A stretch of 64,000 nt of DNA from contig JAHWDD010000004.1 of NCBI GenBank assembly GCA_023897205.1, positions 2,294,001-2,358,000 on the forward strand, read 5' to 3'. Positions 47,114 through 58,273 of this stretch are shown piece by piece. The translations under genes and the position numbers were made by a program. This DNA is from Exophiala sp. HKRS030 (lineage: Eukaryota; Ascomycota; Eurotiomycetes; Chaetothyriales; Herpotrichiellaceae). The stretch's first letter is position 1, and each line of letters starts with the position of its first letter. The notes under the pieces are model-generated. The model was not told the origin of the DNA. It worked only from the letters and a program-made list of their open reading frames with translations, and did no database searches.

Positions 47114-49210
47114 AGTGATCGTCAGTTACTTGCCTTCTGGATAGCGATTTCTAGATGGCAGTTGGCTCTTCTTCAACGTTATGTACCATGCTGTGTCACC
47201 TCGGTATGCAAGGAACCGGCATTTCAAAATTAGGGCCCTACGTTCTCCCAGGAGATATTCATTCTCGCGTCGTCATCAATAATTGCCCGTGGCACCCACC
47301 GTTCTTCGGGGTTGTCGAACAATGTACCTACCTCGTACTTGGTGGTGTAGTCCCTGAGCAGCATGGCATATGGTCGAGGGCTGAAACTCAAATAGGAAAT
47401 CCGCCGCAGTTCAATGTCGAGGATTCATTCTTGAAGCTCTGGTGCGAGTGGTGAAAACGCCGGAGAATTTCGTGCATCGAATGATTTGGTACTCTGTAAG
47501 ATTGGTTGAATGCTCGCCTTTGACCGCCGGCTAAAACCGTCCGAGATCGCAGCCACCAATAAGCAGTACTCGTGGATACGAGCAGGATATACGCCGGGAG
47601 ATTCGGAGGAATGGGCACTGAGGATGAGATCCTCACGTTCATGTAAGTGTGCGACCAGGATGAGCACATGTACGACATGTGGTGACCTTGCAGCTCGCAT
47701 GGGGGAATGACTGGTTTCCATTGAAGAATCAGGCCACTCACTGGGTGAATCCCGGACGTCGCAGGATCTGCCCCCTGGTGTGAGTGAGAACATGGTACTC
47801 GATCGATATCATTCATCTTTCCCGCGTCTTCTTCGTAGCTCTAGCGAGAGCGTGGCATCACCGTATCCGTAGGATGCCTGGGAAAGGGGTGGGTGTCTCT
47901 GTGGGCTTTTTCACCGAGAACCCTCCACCAGACCGATTACAGAGTAGCGTATATGCCGTACAAGACATTACAAGAACCTCTAAGCATGCAGAAGCTCTTA
48001 CCGGCGCGCTTGGCTTCCTGCCTTGATCTGAGTCAGGTCTGCAGGCTTCCCATATCTTTATCCATCTGCCTGATAAGATCTCTGTGGGTCCATTGGGGGC
48101 TGCATATAGGACGCGGGATGGTCACCACGGGGCATAATTGGGTGGACCCCAGCAACTAAATATTGTTCTTTCATTCCCAACATAAGGACTCCCAATAGTT
48201 AGTTCAATCTTACGCTTTGGGTCCCTTTTCAACTTCCCACCATCGGTGCATTTCGCTGGGAGAAATAAATTTCACCATGTGTACGAGTACGGGATGGTGG
48301 ATAGCTACCGTAGGCTTTGAGCTTATCAAACCATGTCGCGGGGGACTCAAAGTCGCTGACCATCCATCCTATTGAGAGCCTCGTCAGATCAAGATCGAGG
48401 CTCTGTTCCCGGTCGGTAATGGGCTGGAATGATTTCTGATCAGCATCGCAGTACCCGTCTTACTCAGTATCTGGTTACATTCGCCCTAGGGGCTGAGACA
48501 AGCCCCTATCAGATAGAATATAGCCATAATCAGTCAGATTAGATACTGGTTCCCTTGTTGAGGACAAGGCCACTCCTTAGCGTACGTCGATCATGCGCCA
48601 TTCAAGCCACCAACTGCATAGGCTCTGGGTTACTCTCCCTTCCGCTAACAGAACGTGTTTCAATCGAATATCCAAGTTGGTTCTGCTAAGCATGCCAAGG
48701 GAGACGGCCCTGCATTTACTTCACGTTCTCGCTTAGAGGACCCTGACAGCGCATGCCGCTTGTCATTCTCGTTGAGATTTCATCTTCTCACCCGTTTGAC
48801 AGTTGCGCATTTGCATGATATTGATGAGCTGTCCGAGCGCTACCGACGCACGACTCTGCGAGTCCTTCACAGGTGCTTGAAATATATCGGCTATTCAATC
48901 CTTTCATGGGGAGACCCCGGCGAACAAATGATAATCTCGCCGCTGAAACCAACCATAGGACACACTGACCTAGCGAGTGCTTCAAGCCTGCTCTAGCGTT
49001 TCCATGTCCGGGCAGTGAATGCGGCCCCTGCCACCGTGTGGCGCCTCCAACCTTTTCCCTGCATATCCGGCACCTTAGAAAGACAAAACAAGCTATCGCA
49101 AGAGCCGGCCGGAACGAAGTAGACAAAAATGAAACTGGTATTCCCTTAGTACCATAGATTGATTCGCCTACCCATAACGCCTTTCGTTTGAACAATGTCT
49201 ATTCGATGAA
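47114..49210. promoter_or_regulatory. Laccase promoter and 3' region of the regulator gene
   Basis: About 2.1 kb with no supported gene. A palindromic TCG(N5)CGA word, TCGTGCATCGA, lies at 47470-47480, about 360 bp before the laccase ATG. The rest shows only short frames (for example 47388-47816 -, 48655-48996 +) without domain resemblance. Confidence 0.45.
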
Positions 49211-50827
49211 TCAAAGACGCCACTCCATTAAATTTGCAGACAGCACTTGCACACTAGCCTCCAACCCCTCCAACAGTTTGTGTAGATAGCTTGTGTATGT
49301 GTCGCCTTCTCGCATCTCCGCGTCACCTGGACATAGGCGTGGGAGAGACTTCTTGAGAGATGCCAGCACGATCTGGATCTTGGCCAAGATGCGGGAAAAA
49401 ACGACACCGAGCACCAAGAGACTCTCATCTCCCTTGATTTCGTAGCTGCCCAAAGTGAATTTGGTATCACCTTGCTTTGGCGGGAAGTCGACTTGTTGTG
49501 ATTTGCTGTTATGCCCGTGCATCCAGTCATGTGGATTCGATTGTGAGAACATCCGTCGTGACGCACCCTGTAAGAGCCGGGTGACAGCTCTAATGCTCAT
49601 GGCTGATAATAGCAGGACTTCTCTGTGCTGGTCTTGTTGACATATGCGGCATTGCAGATATGTGTCCCAGGACTTCAACCCCTGTTCCACGCCATTCAGA
49701 ACGACGTCAACTGGTAGCTCTGATAGCCCTTTCAGCAGTTCTTGGAGATGCGCAAGTAGCTTGGCGTGACGATGCAGACATTGGCACCTATTCTCGTCGA
49801 GGGATGCATGACTGTTGGGCGCCAGCAATGGTGAAAAGGCTAAGGCTAAGCCGTCGGCATCTGAAGCGGACATTCCAGAAGATTCATTCGAAAACCACGG
49901 CTGTAACATTGCAGGACTCCCACCAGCACTGTTACAATTCGTTGAGCATTTCGATTCAGTGCTGTTACTGTTTGTTGTAGTCTTTGAAAGCGGTTCGGAG
50001 GTAATGCCAGAAGAGCTTGAAAAGCCAATATCATCTTGTTCAATAGATTGTAGGATTGAATCTCTCAGAATCTGAGAGGGTGACATTGCGGAGAAATCTG
50101 CCTCGGTGGAAAGAGGAAAATTGTCGGGGAAGATCTGCATGCCACAGGAATGCATATCGCCTGCACCAGCGTCGGGATTGAAGCCAGAGCAGAGATCCAT
50201 GGGGTCGACACTTAGATCGTTCGCGATCATTGGAAAAGGGAAGCTGTGTTGATAGACAGCCGCTGGGTCATGGATGCTGCTGGAGAAAGTAGGGAAGTCG
50301 TGGCCGGGGTTGAAGTCGAACGGAAGGCTGCTCACACATTTTTGACGTTGACCACGCAAGTCTAGGTGTGGGGTCAAGGGCGAAGAAAGACCAGAGGCAA
50401 AAGAAGAGAGAGACGAAGACGACGGTTCGGGGAATTGGTATGATGATGCATTGAGCTGATTCGGAGGGACTGAGATATTTCGAGGATCGGGGTAGCTGTT
50501 GGTATGGGCGTTGATGCTACTTCCGCTGTTGCTGCTGCTGTAGCTCTTGCTCAGTGATGTCCGTGATGATCCATTAGATTCGCTTCGACCATGATCGGCT
50601 TTCGTATTGTCGCTGCTTTTCTTGTTGCGTGTTCCTTTTGGTCGTCCAGCTCGGTTGGACTGGCTGTAGACGCAGGTACTTCCAGAACGCTGACATCGGG
50701 TACAAGGGCTACTGCCACAGCACTTGGTTTTGGCACCGTGGCAAGCATCACATGCTTGACGGAGCCTCTTGTTTAGCGAGGGTGACGGCTGGGCAGAGTC
50801 GTGAGGGAGTGTTGAAGCTGGAAACAT
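49211..50827 (-). CDS. Zn2Cys6 transcription factor, AflR type
   Basis: Single exon, 538 residues, ATG at 50827. The Zn2Cys6 cluster is complete: Cys 26, 29, 36, 42, 45 and 52 (C-X2-C-X6-C-X5-C-X2-C-X6-C), followed by 'RAGRPKGTRNKK', the basic linker seen in AflR-like regulators. The middle is Ser/Asn-rich and low in complexity (about 65-150). The C-terminal half (about 345-538) has the AflR-domain layout with 'CQCLHRHAKLLAHL' and 'LLLSAMSIRAVTRLL'. It is predicted to be the nuclear activator of the cluster, binding sites of the TCG(N5)CGR kind. It is the last cluster-type gene before conserved housekeeping genes, so it probably marks the right boundary. It shares a 1.8 kb divergent region with RRP6. 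Confidence 0.9.
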   Translation of the reverse strand: MFPASTLPHDSAQPSPSLNKRLRQACDACHGAKTKCCGSSPCTRCQRSGSTCVYSQSNRAGRPKGTRNKKSSDNTKADHGRSESNGSSRTSLSKSYSSSNSGSSINAHTNSYPDPRNISVPPNQLNASSYQFPEPSSSSLSSFASGLSSPLTPHLDLRGQRQKCVSSLPFDFNPGHDFPTFSSSIHDPAAVYQHSFPFPMIANDLSVDPMDLCSGFNPDAGAGDMHSCGMQIFPDNFPLSTEADFSAMSPSQILRDSILQSIEQDDIGFSSSSGITSEPLSKTTTNSNSTESKCSTNCNSAGGSPAMLQPWFSNESSGMSASDADGLALAFSPLLAPNSHASLDENRCQCLHRHAKLLAHLQELLKGLSELPVDVVLNGVEQGLKSWDTYLQCRICQQDQHREVLLLSAMSIRAVTRLLQGASRRMFSQSNPHDWMHGHNSKSQQVDFPPKQGDTKFTLGSYEIKGDESLLVLGVVFSRILAKIQIVLASLKKSLPRLCPGDAEMREGDTYTSYLHKLLEGLEASVQVLSANLMEWRL

Positions 50828-52627
50828 GGTTGCAAAGGTGTCTTAGCGGTTTGTAGAAATGATCTCATCAGTAGCAAAGTGCAAGTTTGAAGCCTCTCTG
50901 TCTCTCTCTCCACAAATTGAGACTTTCGACTTCTCTTGTAGCATTGATCTGACAAGCATCGCGAGGTCGTCCGTGTCACCCATTCAACGCGTGAAAGTCG
51001 TCGAGACGCCGATTGGATGGGGCCATCGGTGATGGCATTGGACAATGCATACCCTCATCAGGACTGCAAAGCTCTCTGACGGACAGATGGGGACTGGAAC
51101 CCAGGACGTTGGGGGCTGTTTACACAACGATACTGCGCCGCGTTGCAGATGGGAGTCCTCAAAAGTCAACTCTCTTTTTTTGAATCACCGACGACCAGCG
51201 GAACAAGCCAATGGAAATTCCCCAGCCCACAGCCGGTTCAGGGATCCCAGCTATACTACCTTGAGCAAGAGATCGTCTCATGCAAGCGCCGGCGCCCTAC
51301 GAGAGGGAGGTCAAACTACTGCATCTTCAACATGTCAAGTGTCGGAGCTTTTTCTGTGACCAAGTTGACTAGGCTACGATCCTTCGCGATGCTCGCTTTA
51401 CTATTTCCGTCTTATCTTGGGCCACTGACACAATGGCACCGCCGTCGGTGAACGTGGCGCACGGGAGGTACGACGGGAGACGCTTGATGCTTGACTAAGC
51501 CCAGTCCTCTTGCGAATAGGGGGGTCCGAGGGCATTCCTGTTCCGCAAAAATTATAGGACGCCAGCCTCACCGTCTTGGTGTTGCTCAGGCCTAAACGAA
51601 GCACACCTCATTCAACCCTATCCGAAGTCTCTGTGACACTTGTGACACCTGTGTCCTTGCACAGTTACATATTGCTGCATTTCCTATAGCAGGGACAGGG
51701 TGTCGTTTAGACATCCCGACAATTACGCTTTTACGATCCAGCTATGACTGTGCAGATGCCACATATTGACGGTCAGCACCACAGATCAGCTTTTAGCTGT
51801 TGATCGTTGGCCATGAAGGAATGAGCTCCGTACGTGCCTCTGTTCGTTGCCCAATGCTCAGTCTGATAGCCTACAGGGCTGCGACGAATTCGGGTTGATT
51901 ACCGGATACTCTTGTCCTTTCCTCACCGGCCCAGCGATTCCATGCGAGATGGTAAAGTATCAGCATGCCGGTTGACCACTCTTATGAGCCACTTGTATAT
52001 CATTCTGGTGCTCTGGTAGCAAGTTCTGACGGGGCTTGTGCGTGAGCTGGACGCCGAGATGCATTGTGCTGCAGGATGCTTTGCATGTTACCTTCAGGCA
52101 GGTGTAGGTCCAATGGGACACTAGACGATTATCTATCTGGGTGAAGCCAGTCGCGTCACGAGCACGACTTGCAGGGCTGCATTACACCTGCTATGTCGAC
52201 GATGCATTCCTTGTGTACTGATGATCTGCAGGGACAAGCATCCCCTGGTAGCGTTGACCGTAACTTGTGTCTGGCAGGAATGGTCCACAATCCTTCCACA
52301 GCCAACTTGATAACCTGCAGAAGTCGGCGTGAACCTAGCTAGGATGGTCAGATTTCCAGATGAGATTGCCTTGTCAGATGAAATCGCCTGAGAATACGAT
52401 AATGCAGGGAAGATCACGCAAGATGTACACTGCTCGTTTACTTAGTCGACCGTGTAGAATGTATGGCGGACTATTTATGCCTCTTATGCCATACATGGGG
52501 AAATTGGAGATTTCAATCTGCGACTTTTTTTTGAATCTCACAATCGAAGTGTCAGAACGCCATTCAATCGCGCGGCGAGTCTCTCAATCTTGTCTGGTCT
52601 GTTACAGGCAGAGAGCTTGTTGTCATC
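50828..52627. promoter_or_regulatory. Divergent region between cluster regulator and RRP6
   Basis: About 1.8 kb; the presumed boundary between the cluster and conserved genome. No protein-coding frame is convincing. A pyrimidine-rich stretch near 50897-50914 is in the regulator 5' region. No TCG(N5)CGR word was seen close to the regulator ATG. Confidence 0.45.
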
Positions 52628-55150
52628 ATGGCTTCCGAAGAATCTCACGAAGCTCCGGTGGATCTGACCGCAGATTTCAAGTCCTTTCAAGACCAGGTTC
52701 AGAGCGCGCTTGTTAATGTAACGAGAACAGCAGGCCGCGTTTCGAACGAGGATCTAGGCTTTCACCGCTCGTCCAGCGAGAAATTGTCTCGTGCTCTTGA
52801 TCGCCAAAATGCTCATCTCTTGCGTCTCACGAACAAGTTGCTCAAGGCTGCCACTACCGACACGAGTATCAAACCCCCAACTCTTCAGAGCCCCGACGGG
52901 ATTGATGACAATTGGCGACGAGTTGTTGACATAGTAGATGATCTTTTGGAGAAGGCAGACTCTGCTCTGGACGAGGTCTCTGGTGTCATCAAGCGCCACA
53001 GTCCGAGTCTGAAAGAGGGAGATGCGCCTTCACAGAATGCAAAACTCGCCAGAGATCGCTTTTCCCATGTGATGCAAAAACCACAAGTTCACTTTGAGAA
53101 AAAAGTCAATAACCATGAAACAAAGCCTTTCAAGCCTCTACTTCGTTCCAAGCCTCATGCGAAAGTGCCGCTTGAGGAGTGCGTTGGTGAGGAACAATCT
53201 GGGTAACTACCTTTTATCCTGTTCAAGGTCACCTTCTGACTGTCTCCCAGGTACAAGCACCCCTATGCCCCAGAAATTGAAGACTACACCTATCCACCCA
53301 GCGTTTATGAGACTAGTTCGCCCATTCCCTTCAATCCACCTGAAAACACGGAACCGATCTATGTTGACACCGAAGAAGGCGTGAAAGAAATGCTAGAAGA
53401 GCTAAAACAAGCCACAGAGATAGCCATTGACTTGGAACATCACGATACGCACTCCTTTATTGGTATTGTCTGCCTCATGCAAGTTAGCACAAGAGAGAAA
53501 GATTGGATCATCGATACCCTCAAGCCATGGCGAGAGAATCTACAGATGCTCAATGAGGTACTGGCTGATCCCAAGATCCTCAAGGTCTTTCACGGCTCAA
53601 ACATGGACATGATCTGGCTACAGCGAGACCTCGGTCTATACGTTGTCGGCCTGTTTGATACATTCCATGCCTCTATGGCGCTACAGTTCAACGGAAAAGG
53701 CCTCAGGCACCTTTTGGAACGATTCGCCAACTTCGAGGCACAAAAACAGTACCAAACCGCGGACTGGCGGGTTCGACCTCTACCCAAGGAATTGATAGAC
53801 TACGCTCGTTCAGACACGCATTTCCTTCTTCATATCTACGACAACATGAGGAATATGTTGATCGAGTCTTCCACTCCCAACGAGAATCTGGTTGATTACG
53901 TCCTGCGAGAGTCAAAGAAAGAATCTCTTCAGGTATACGAACGTCCAGTGTATGATGCAGAGACCGGACGTGGCTCCCTAGGCTGGCTGAATCTTCTCAT
54001 GCAGCGATCAGTGTCTTTTGGACCAGAACAACTCAGTGTTTTCCGAGCAGTGCATGAGTGGCGGGATCGCAAAGCACGAGAGACCGATGAAGGATTACAA
54101 TTCATCATGCCCAACCATATCATATTTCAAATAGCAGAAAGCATGCCGACTTCAGCATTCACCTTCCATGCCACGGTTCGTCGCAACACCAAGGCGATTT
54201 CGAATTACCTTCCGGAATTGATCGAGATTGTCAAGAAGGCCAAAGCCGAAGGAAAGGAAGGGAAGACTGTGCAGGAGGTCCTCAAGCATGCCGAAGACGT
54301 GTATGGTATTGTCCCTCGTCGTGGGCCGAGATATTGGCCACGGCAACAACAACAACAACAGACTACGTTCGAAGGTGTAGGTGCCACGTTGCAAAAGCTC
54401 GTCGCTACTGCTGCCAATGAAAGTGTGTCGTCTTCTGCTTCCCTGGCAGCTGACATGCCTATTGCCAAGCGATCTACTTCTTCCCGCTTTTGGGGCACAA
54501 TTACACCACAGCATGCACATATCGCGACCGAGACTACTACGGCTTTCGCTGCTTTAGCGTCTGTCCTTCCACTACACACCGCTCACAATTCAGACAAGCT
54601 TTCCCAGCAGCCCACAGAACCAGCTCCCGATAATGCTTCGCAGCCTGCAGTGTCTGCCGAAAAAGACCAGCCTCAACCTTCTCAACAACCCAAGTCCAAG
54701 GAGATATTCACCTTGAAAGAACGCTCGCGCTCCAGGAAACGTAAAGCAGGCGAGACTGACACGATAGAGGATGAACCTGCCACTACTTCACCAAATGTGG
54801 CTGACGACTCGGTTTCCATAAACCAGGATCAGGAAGTTGCTCACGAAGCAGCACAAACTCCTGACCCAGCATATGCAGACAAACGCCTAGCAAAGAAACA
54901 GAAGAAGGCGGAGAAGAAGGCCCGGAAACAGGCAGAGAAACTCGCTGCAGAACAAGCTGCTCAAGAAACCAAGCCTTTCGATTACGCGGGAGCAGAATCC
55001 TTGCTGACACCAGCTGCTCAACCGGCACCAAATACTCATGGTACAAAGAAGATGAATCCGTTTGCGAAAGCGCTAGACACCGGTACCGGGGCGAGGCGAA
55101 GCAAGATGGGTAAAGAGATGAGCGGAAAGTCTATGACATTCAAATCGTAA
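52628..55150 (+). CDS. RRP6: Exosome 3'-5' exoribonuclease Rrp6
   Basis: Two exons, 52628-53202 and 53251-55150, with a 48-nt intron; 824 residues. An N-terminal PMC2NT-type region (about 1-120) precedes a DEDD-family 3'-5' exonuclease with 'IAIDLEHHD' (Asp about 252, Glu about 254), 'FHGSNMDMIWLQRD' and 'YARSDTHFLLHIYD', followed by an HRDC domain ('QLSVFRAVHEWRDRKARE'). The C-terminal tail is disordered, with a Lys/Arg-rich 'KKQKKAEKKARKQAEK' stretch fitting nuclear targeting and RNA or exosome binding. It acts in nuclear RNA processing and decay and has no expected link to the metabolite cluster. A CAA tract encodes a short Gln run near 54343. Confidence 0.95.
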
Positions 55151-55390
55151 AACTTATTTCTTCAGAGCCTGAAGTGGATTCGATTTGGACTTGGACAAAA
55201 AAAGGCCGCTTATACTTAAGCTTTGGGAGGGTGAGATTGATCTCTACTGGGAGGCGAATACGCTGGCTTATTTTTTCGGTCTATTATGCTCTATGTCGTT
55301 TTGTGCTGCGGAGAGTTGCCTGGGTCTCGTAAGGATCGATGATGAGACGATGGAATGCCTTGGACTTGACTGAGCAAAAATGGGGACAGA

Positions 55391-55432
<42 letters not shown>

Positions 55433-56867
55433 GTCTTTTAGGGGCTCGTTTAGTCGTAGAATAACGCCGGTATGGTACGGTGCGGACAAGGTCCAAAAGT
55501 CAAGCATTAGACAAGCTTGAACAAGCTCAAATACAAAGTAAGCATTAGTTATGGGCATAAGCACGGCGGCAATGAAAAGACATATGGAGTGATTAAGATT
55601 ATGATATAAGGGACGGAGTATGATTACTGTACTTTCGAATTCCATCCAGGAGGGTTATTTGTGGTGGTGATGGACGGGCCGAATCCGAGATTCTGGGTAG
55701 TATTTGTTTCTCCTTTCCGGTTTCTTTGTTTCTTTGCAGTGTCTATTTCTATCCCAAAGTACCTGTACAAAAATCGCCGAAAGGTGGTCCCTAGGTACAT
55801 GCTTGTGTCCTTACTCACATGTGACTCCACAAGTACCTTGGTGTTTGTAAATGTGAGTCTTTGGGCCTTTTTTTTCCCCCAGGACGTTGGGTACATACAG
55901 TACGGAGTATACTGTGACAGACCGGGTCGGTGGGGCCCGGGGGTTGGAAGTCAACAAAAGTGGAGTGTGAGTGGTCCGGTATTACCAGAGGTATTTATCA
56001 CTCCGACACCTGAGACAAGGAGTTAAGTCGAGGGCCTAACAGGTGATGCCTTGACAATCAGATGCCTGACGGCTTGCCTCGGCGGGTTGGAGCCAAACAG
56101 GTATGTATAGGTGCTGTACTGGTAGACAGATGTTTCACCTGCCTACGAGTAGGTACGGATACCTCGTCTAATTGTAATCCGTCGTGACCCTCTCAGAAAT
56201 CAATAAATGAAGAAAGTAAAATGATACGATCGCAGCCATCATCCAAATCGACACCAACAGTAAATAGAGCGAGGAAGAGAGAGAGAGAGAGAGGCCAACA
56301 CACTTTTACATCAGTTTACAGTTTCCCCCTTTTCTGCCCCCGATGAATGTAAACAAAACACAACGGCGAATGATCATGTCCAAAGGAAAATGAGAAATGC
56401 ATCAAAGATTGCACGAGTCCAGATGGTAACAGGAGGTGACGAGACAACGAAGCTGCATGAACAATAGGTCCAAGGTTAGTTGTGTTTGGTACGCAACAAG
56501 CACCTGGCAGACATAAACACAGACGGGTAGGTACACCAGTCCGCATATGCAAAGTGCATTGATGAATTCAATTGTCGATTCTCGAAAAGAACCCTGCAGG
56601 ATACACACACAAAACCCCGACATGAAATATCAAGTTCCAAAAAGAAAAACAGAATCTTCTCGCTCTGTAACGCCGAAACCCTCTCTCTACTATTCTGGAT
56701 ATGAGACTCGGGAATCCTGATTCGTGTGTGCATCATCAGCCTGACCTCATGTGTGAATGATAAGACGGCTGTGATTGTAGTAGTGGTAGTAGAAGTAGTT
56801 ATTGGTACGAGGGCCACACACGCAAAGTAAGAAGTGTGTATACCAACTGAGATCTGCAACTCTTGTT

Positions 56868-56899
<32 letters not shown>

Positions 56900-56927
56900 A
56901 TCAAAACCAACCACAACTTCTTTCTTT
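55151..56927. repeat. Convergent 3' region with long microsatellites
   Basis: About 1.8 kb between the RRP6 and SNF7 stop codons. A (CT)n tract of about 37 bases lies at 55392-55428, a GA tract near 56277-56293, and a CT tract running into a CG tract at about 56868-56899, just downstream of the SNF7 stop. Frames across it consist largely of repeat-encoded Arg/Glu residues and are rejected. Confidence 0.65.
56868..56899. repeat. (CT)n(CG)n compound dinucleotide repeat
   Basis: A CT run passes directly into alternating CG of about 14 bases, a sequence able in principle to adopt Z-DNA. It sits about 30 bases beyond the SNF7 stop codon, within the probable 3' untranslated region. Confidence 0.85.
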
Positions 56928-57730
56928 CTACAGTGCGAGCTCGGCCTGCATCCTCTTCAATTCTTCTTCTTCGTCTTCTTCTTGCGATGTTTGTTTGACT
57001 GTCGCGAGATCGTCAGTGTTACTGTAAATTGTGGGCTCCCATGCGGATGATGACTTACTCGGAGCATTTGAGACGGCAGGTAGTCTATTGACTTCTCCCG
57101 TGACGGGTGTAGGACCAGTGCTGATCATCCTCTCATCCATGGCCTCTTGTTCGAGGCCTTCCAATTCTTCTTCGAGATCCGCCTCGTCGATGGGCTCGCC
57201 GATGGGTGCATTCGTAATGGCACTGGCGATTTCTTCCCCGAGGGCATGTTGCTCGCGTAGTTCGTCCATTGTCTGGTCGACCTTGTCGATCGTCAGGTTG
57301 CCGTGGATCTGTTTCATGGCCGCGCCTGCGTTCTTCATGGCGTTGAGGGTCTCTTGGTTGATGTTGGCGGCCTCGATGGAGTAGATTTGTTGTTCGATCT
57401 GGGCGATCTGTGCCGACGTCTGTTCGAGGGTTCGCTCGTGAAGCTTCTTCCGTCGCAAAGCAGCTTTTGCGGCTGTACACCATTTACAAATGTCATGTCA
57501 ACATACTTGTATCCTCGGTCTGAGCGGGGGTTACCTGCTGCGGCGCCTTGCTTACCGGTTTTATTCGTCGATATGTTCTTTCTTGCTATGGCGTCTTGTT
57601 CTGCCATCTGGCTTTCCAAATGTTTTTCTCGTTTCTGTAACATGTCCAGCTGCTGCCGCAGCTTCAGGATGGCGTTCTTTGGTGCATCTCTTCTCGCTTG
57701 GGCTGCTGCCCCTCCAAACCAACTCCACAT
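56928..57730 (-). CDS. SNF7: ESCRT-III subunit Snf7/Vps32
   Basis: Three exons: 57730-57556, 57472-57059 and 56998-56928; introns 83 and 60 nt; 219 residues, the usual Snf7 length. The N-terminus 'MWSWFGG' and the helical 'LRQQLDMLQKREKHLESQM' are the membrane-inserting and core helix 1 segments; the junction at 57472 restores 'TNKTAAKAALRRKK', characteristic of the family. The C-terminus is acidic and ends in 'EEELKRMQAELAL', matching the MIM-type Vps4/Bro1-binding tail. It polymerises on endosomes in multivesicular-body sorting. It is a conserved housekeeping gene outside the cluster. The last splice acceptor (56999) was chosen over one at about 57025 because only it keeps the acidic tail in frame. 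Confidence 0.95.
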
Positions 57731-58273
57731 ATTGAATCTTGACGGCCGACGACAGCGTTGGCTCGACGACTATCGGGCGAGGGTACGAGGCGCGGTTCGC
57801 CTAGGCGGGGAGTGAAAAGCAAAAGGTCTATCCGGTGGGTTGGACAAAAGGACTCGCTCTGCCTAGGACGGCGATTGTTATCGCGTGGGCAAATGATCGA
57901 GGATCCGACGGCTCCAGGAACTCGGCTGGACGATAATGAAAGGTAGAAGTCGTAAGTGAGAGAGTTAGGGAATCAATCTTATACACTAGGGCACGAGGAG
58001 AGATCAGATGGTGGACGAGAGGCGGGCTTTGATGAGTTGCCTGGGAACGAATCTGGAAGAGTCCAAGTGCATGACATCGTTGGTTTGCTCATCGGCGGTG
58101 GCTCGCGGCTGGCCCAGAAACCGAAGGTTTGCCGAGCACTAACACATGAATTTGCCAAGGCACTATCCGGACTAATGTTTGCAACGAGGCTGACCTGGCG
58201 TGAGGCTGAACTTGATTCATCATTATTACATCGAGATCTTTGGCCACCAAATACTCGTCATCGTACAACTGGC
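57731..58273. promoter_or_regulatory. SNF7 promoter and 3' region of the second regulator
   Basis: 543 bp between the SNF7 ATG and the stop of the next minus-strand gene. The 130-codon frame at 57956-58348 (+) overlaps that gene antisense and has no domain. Confidence 0.45.
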
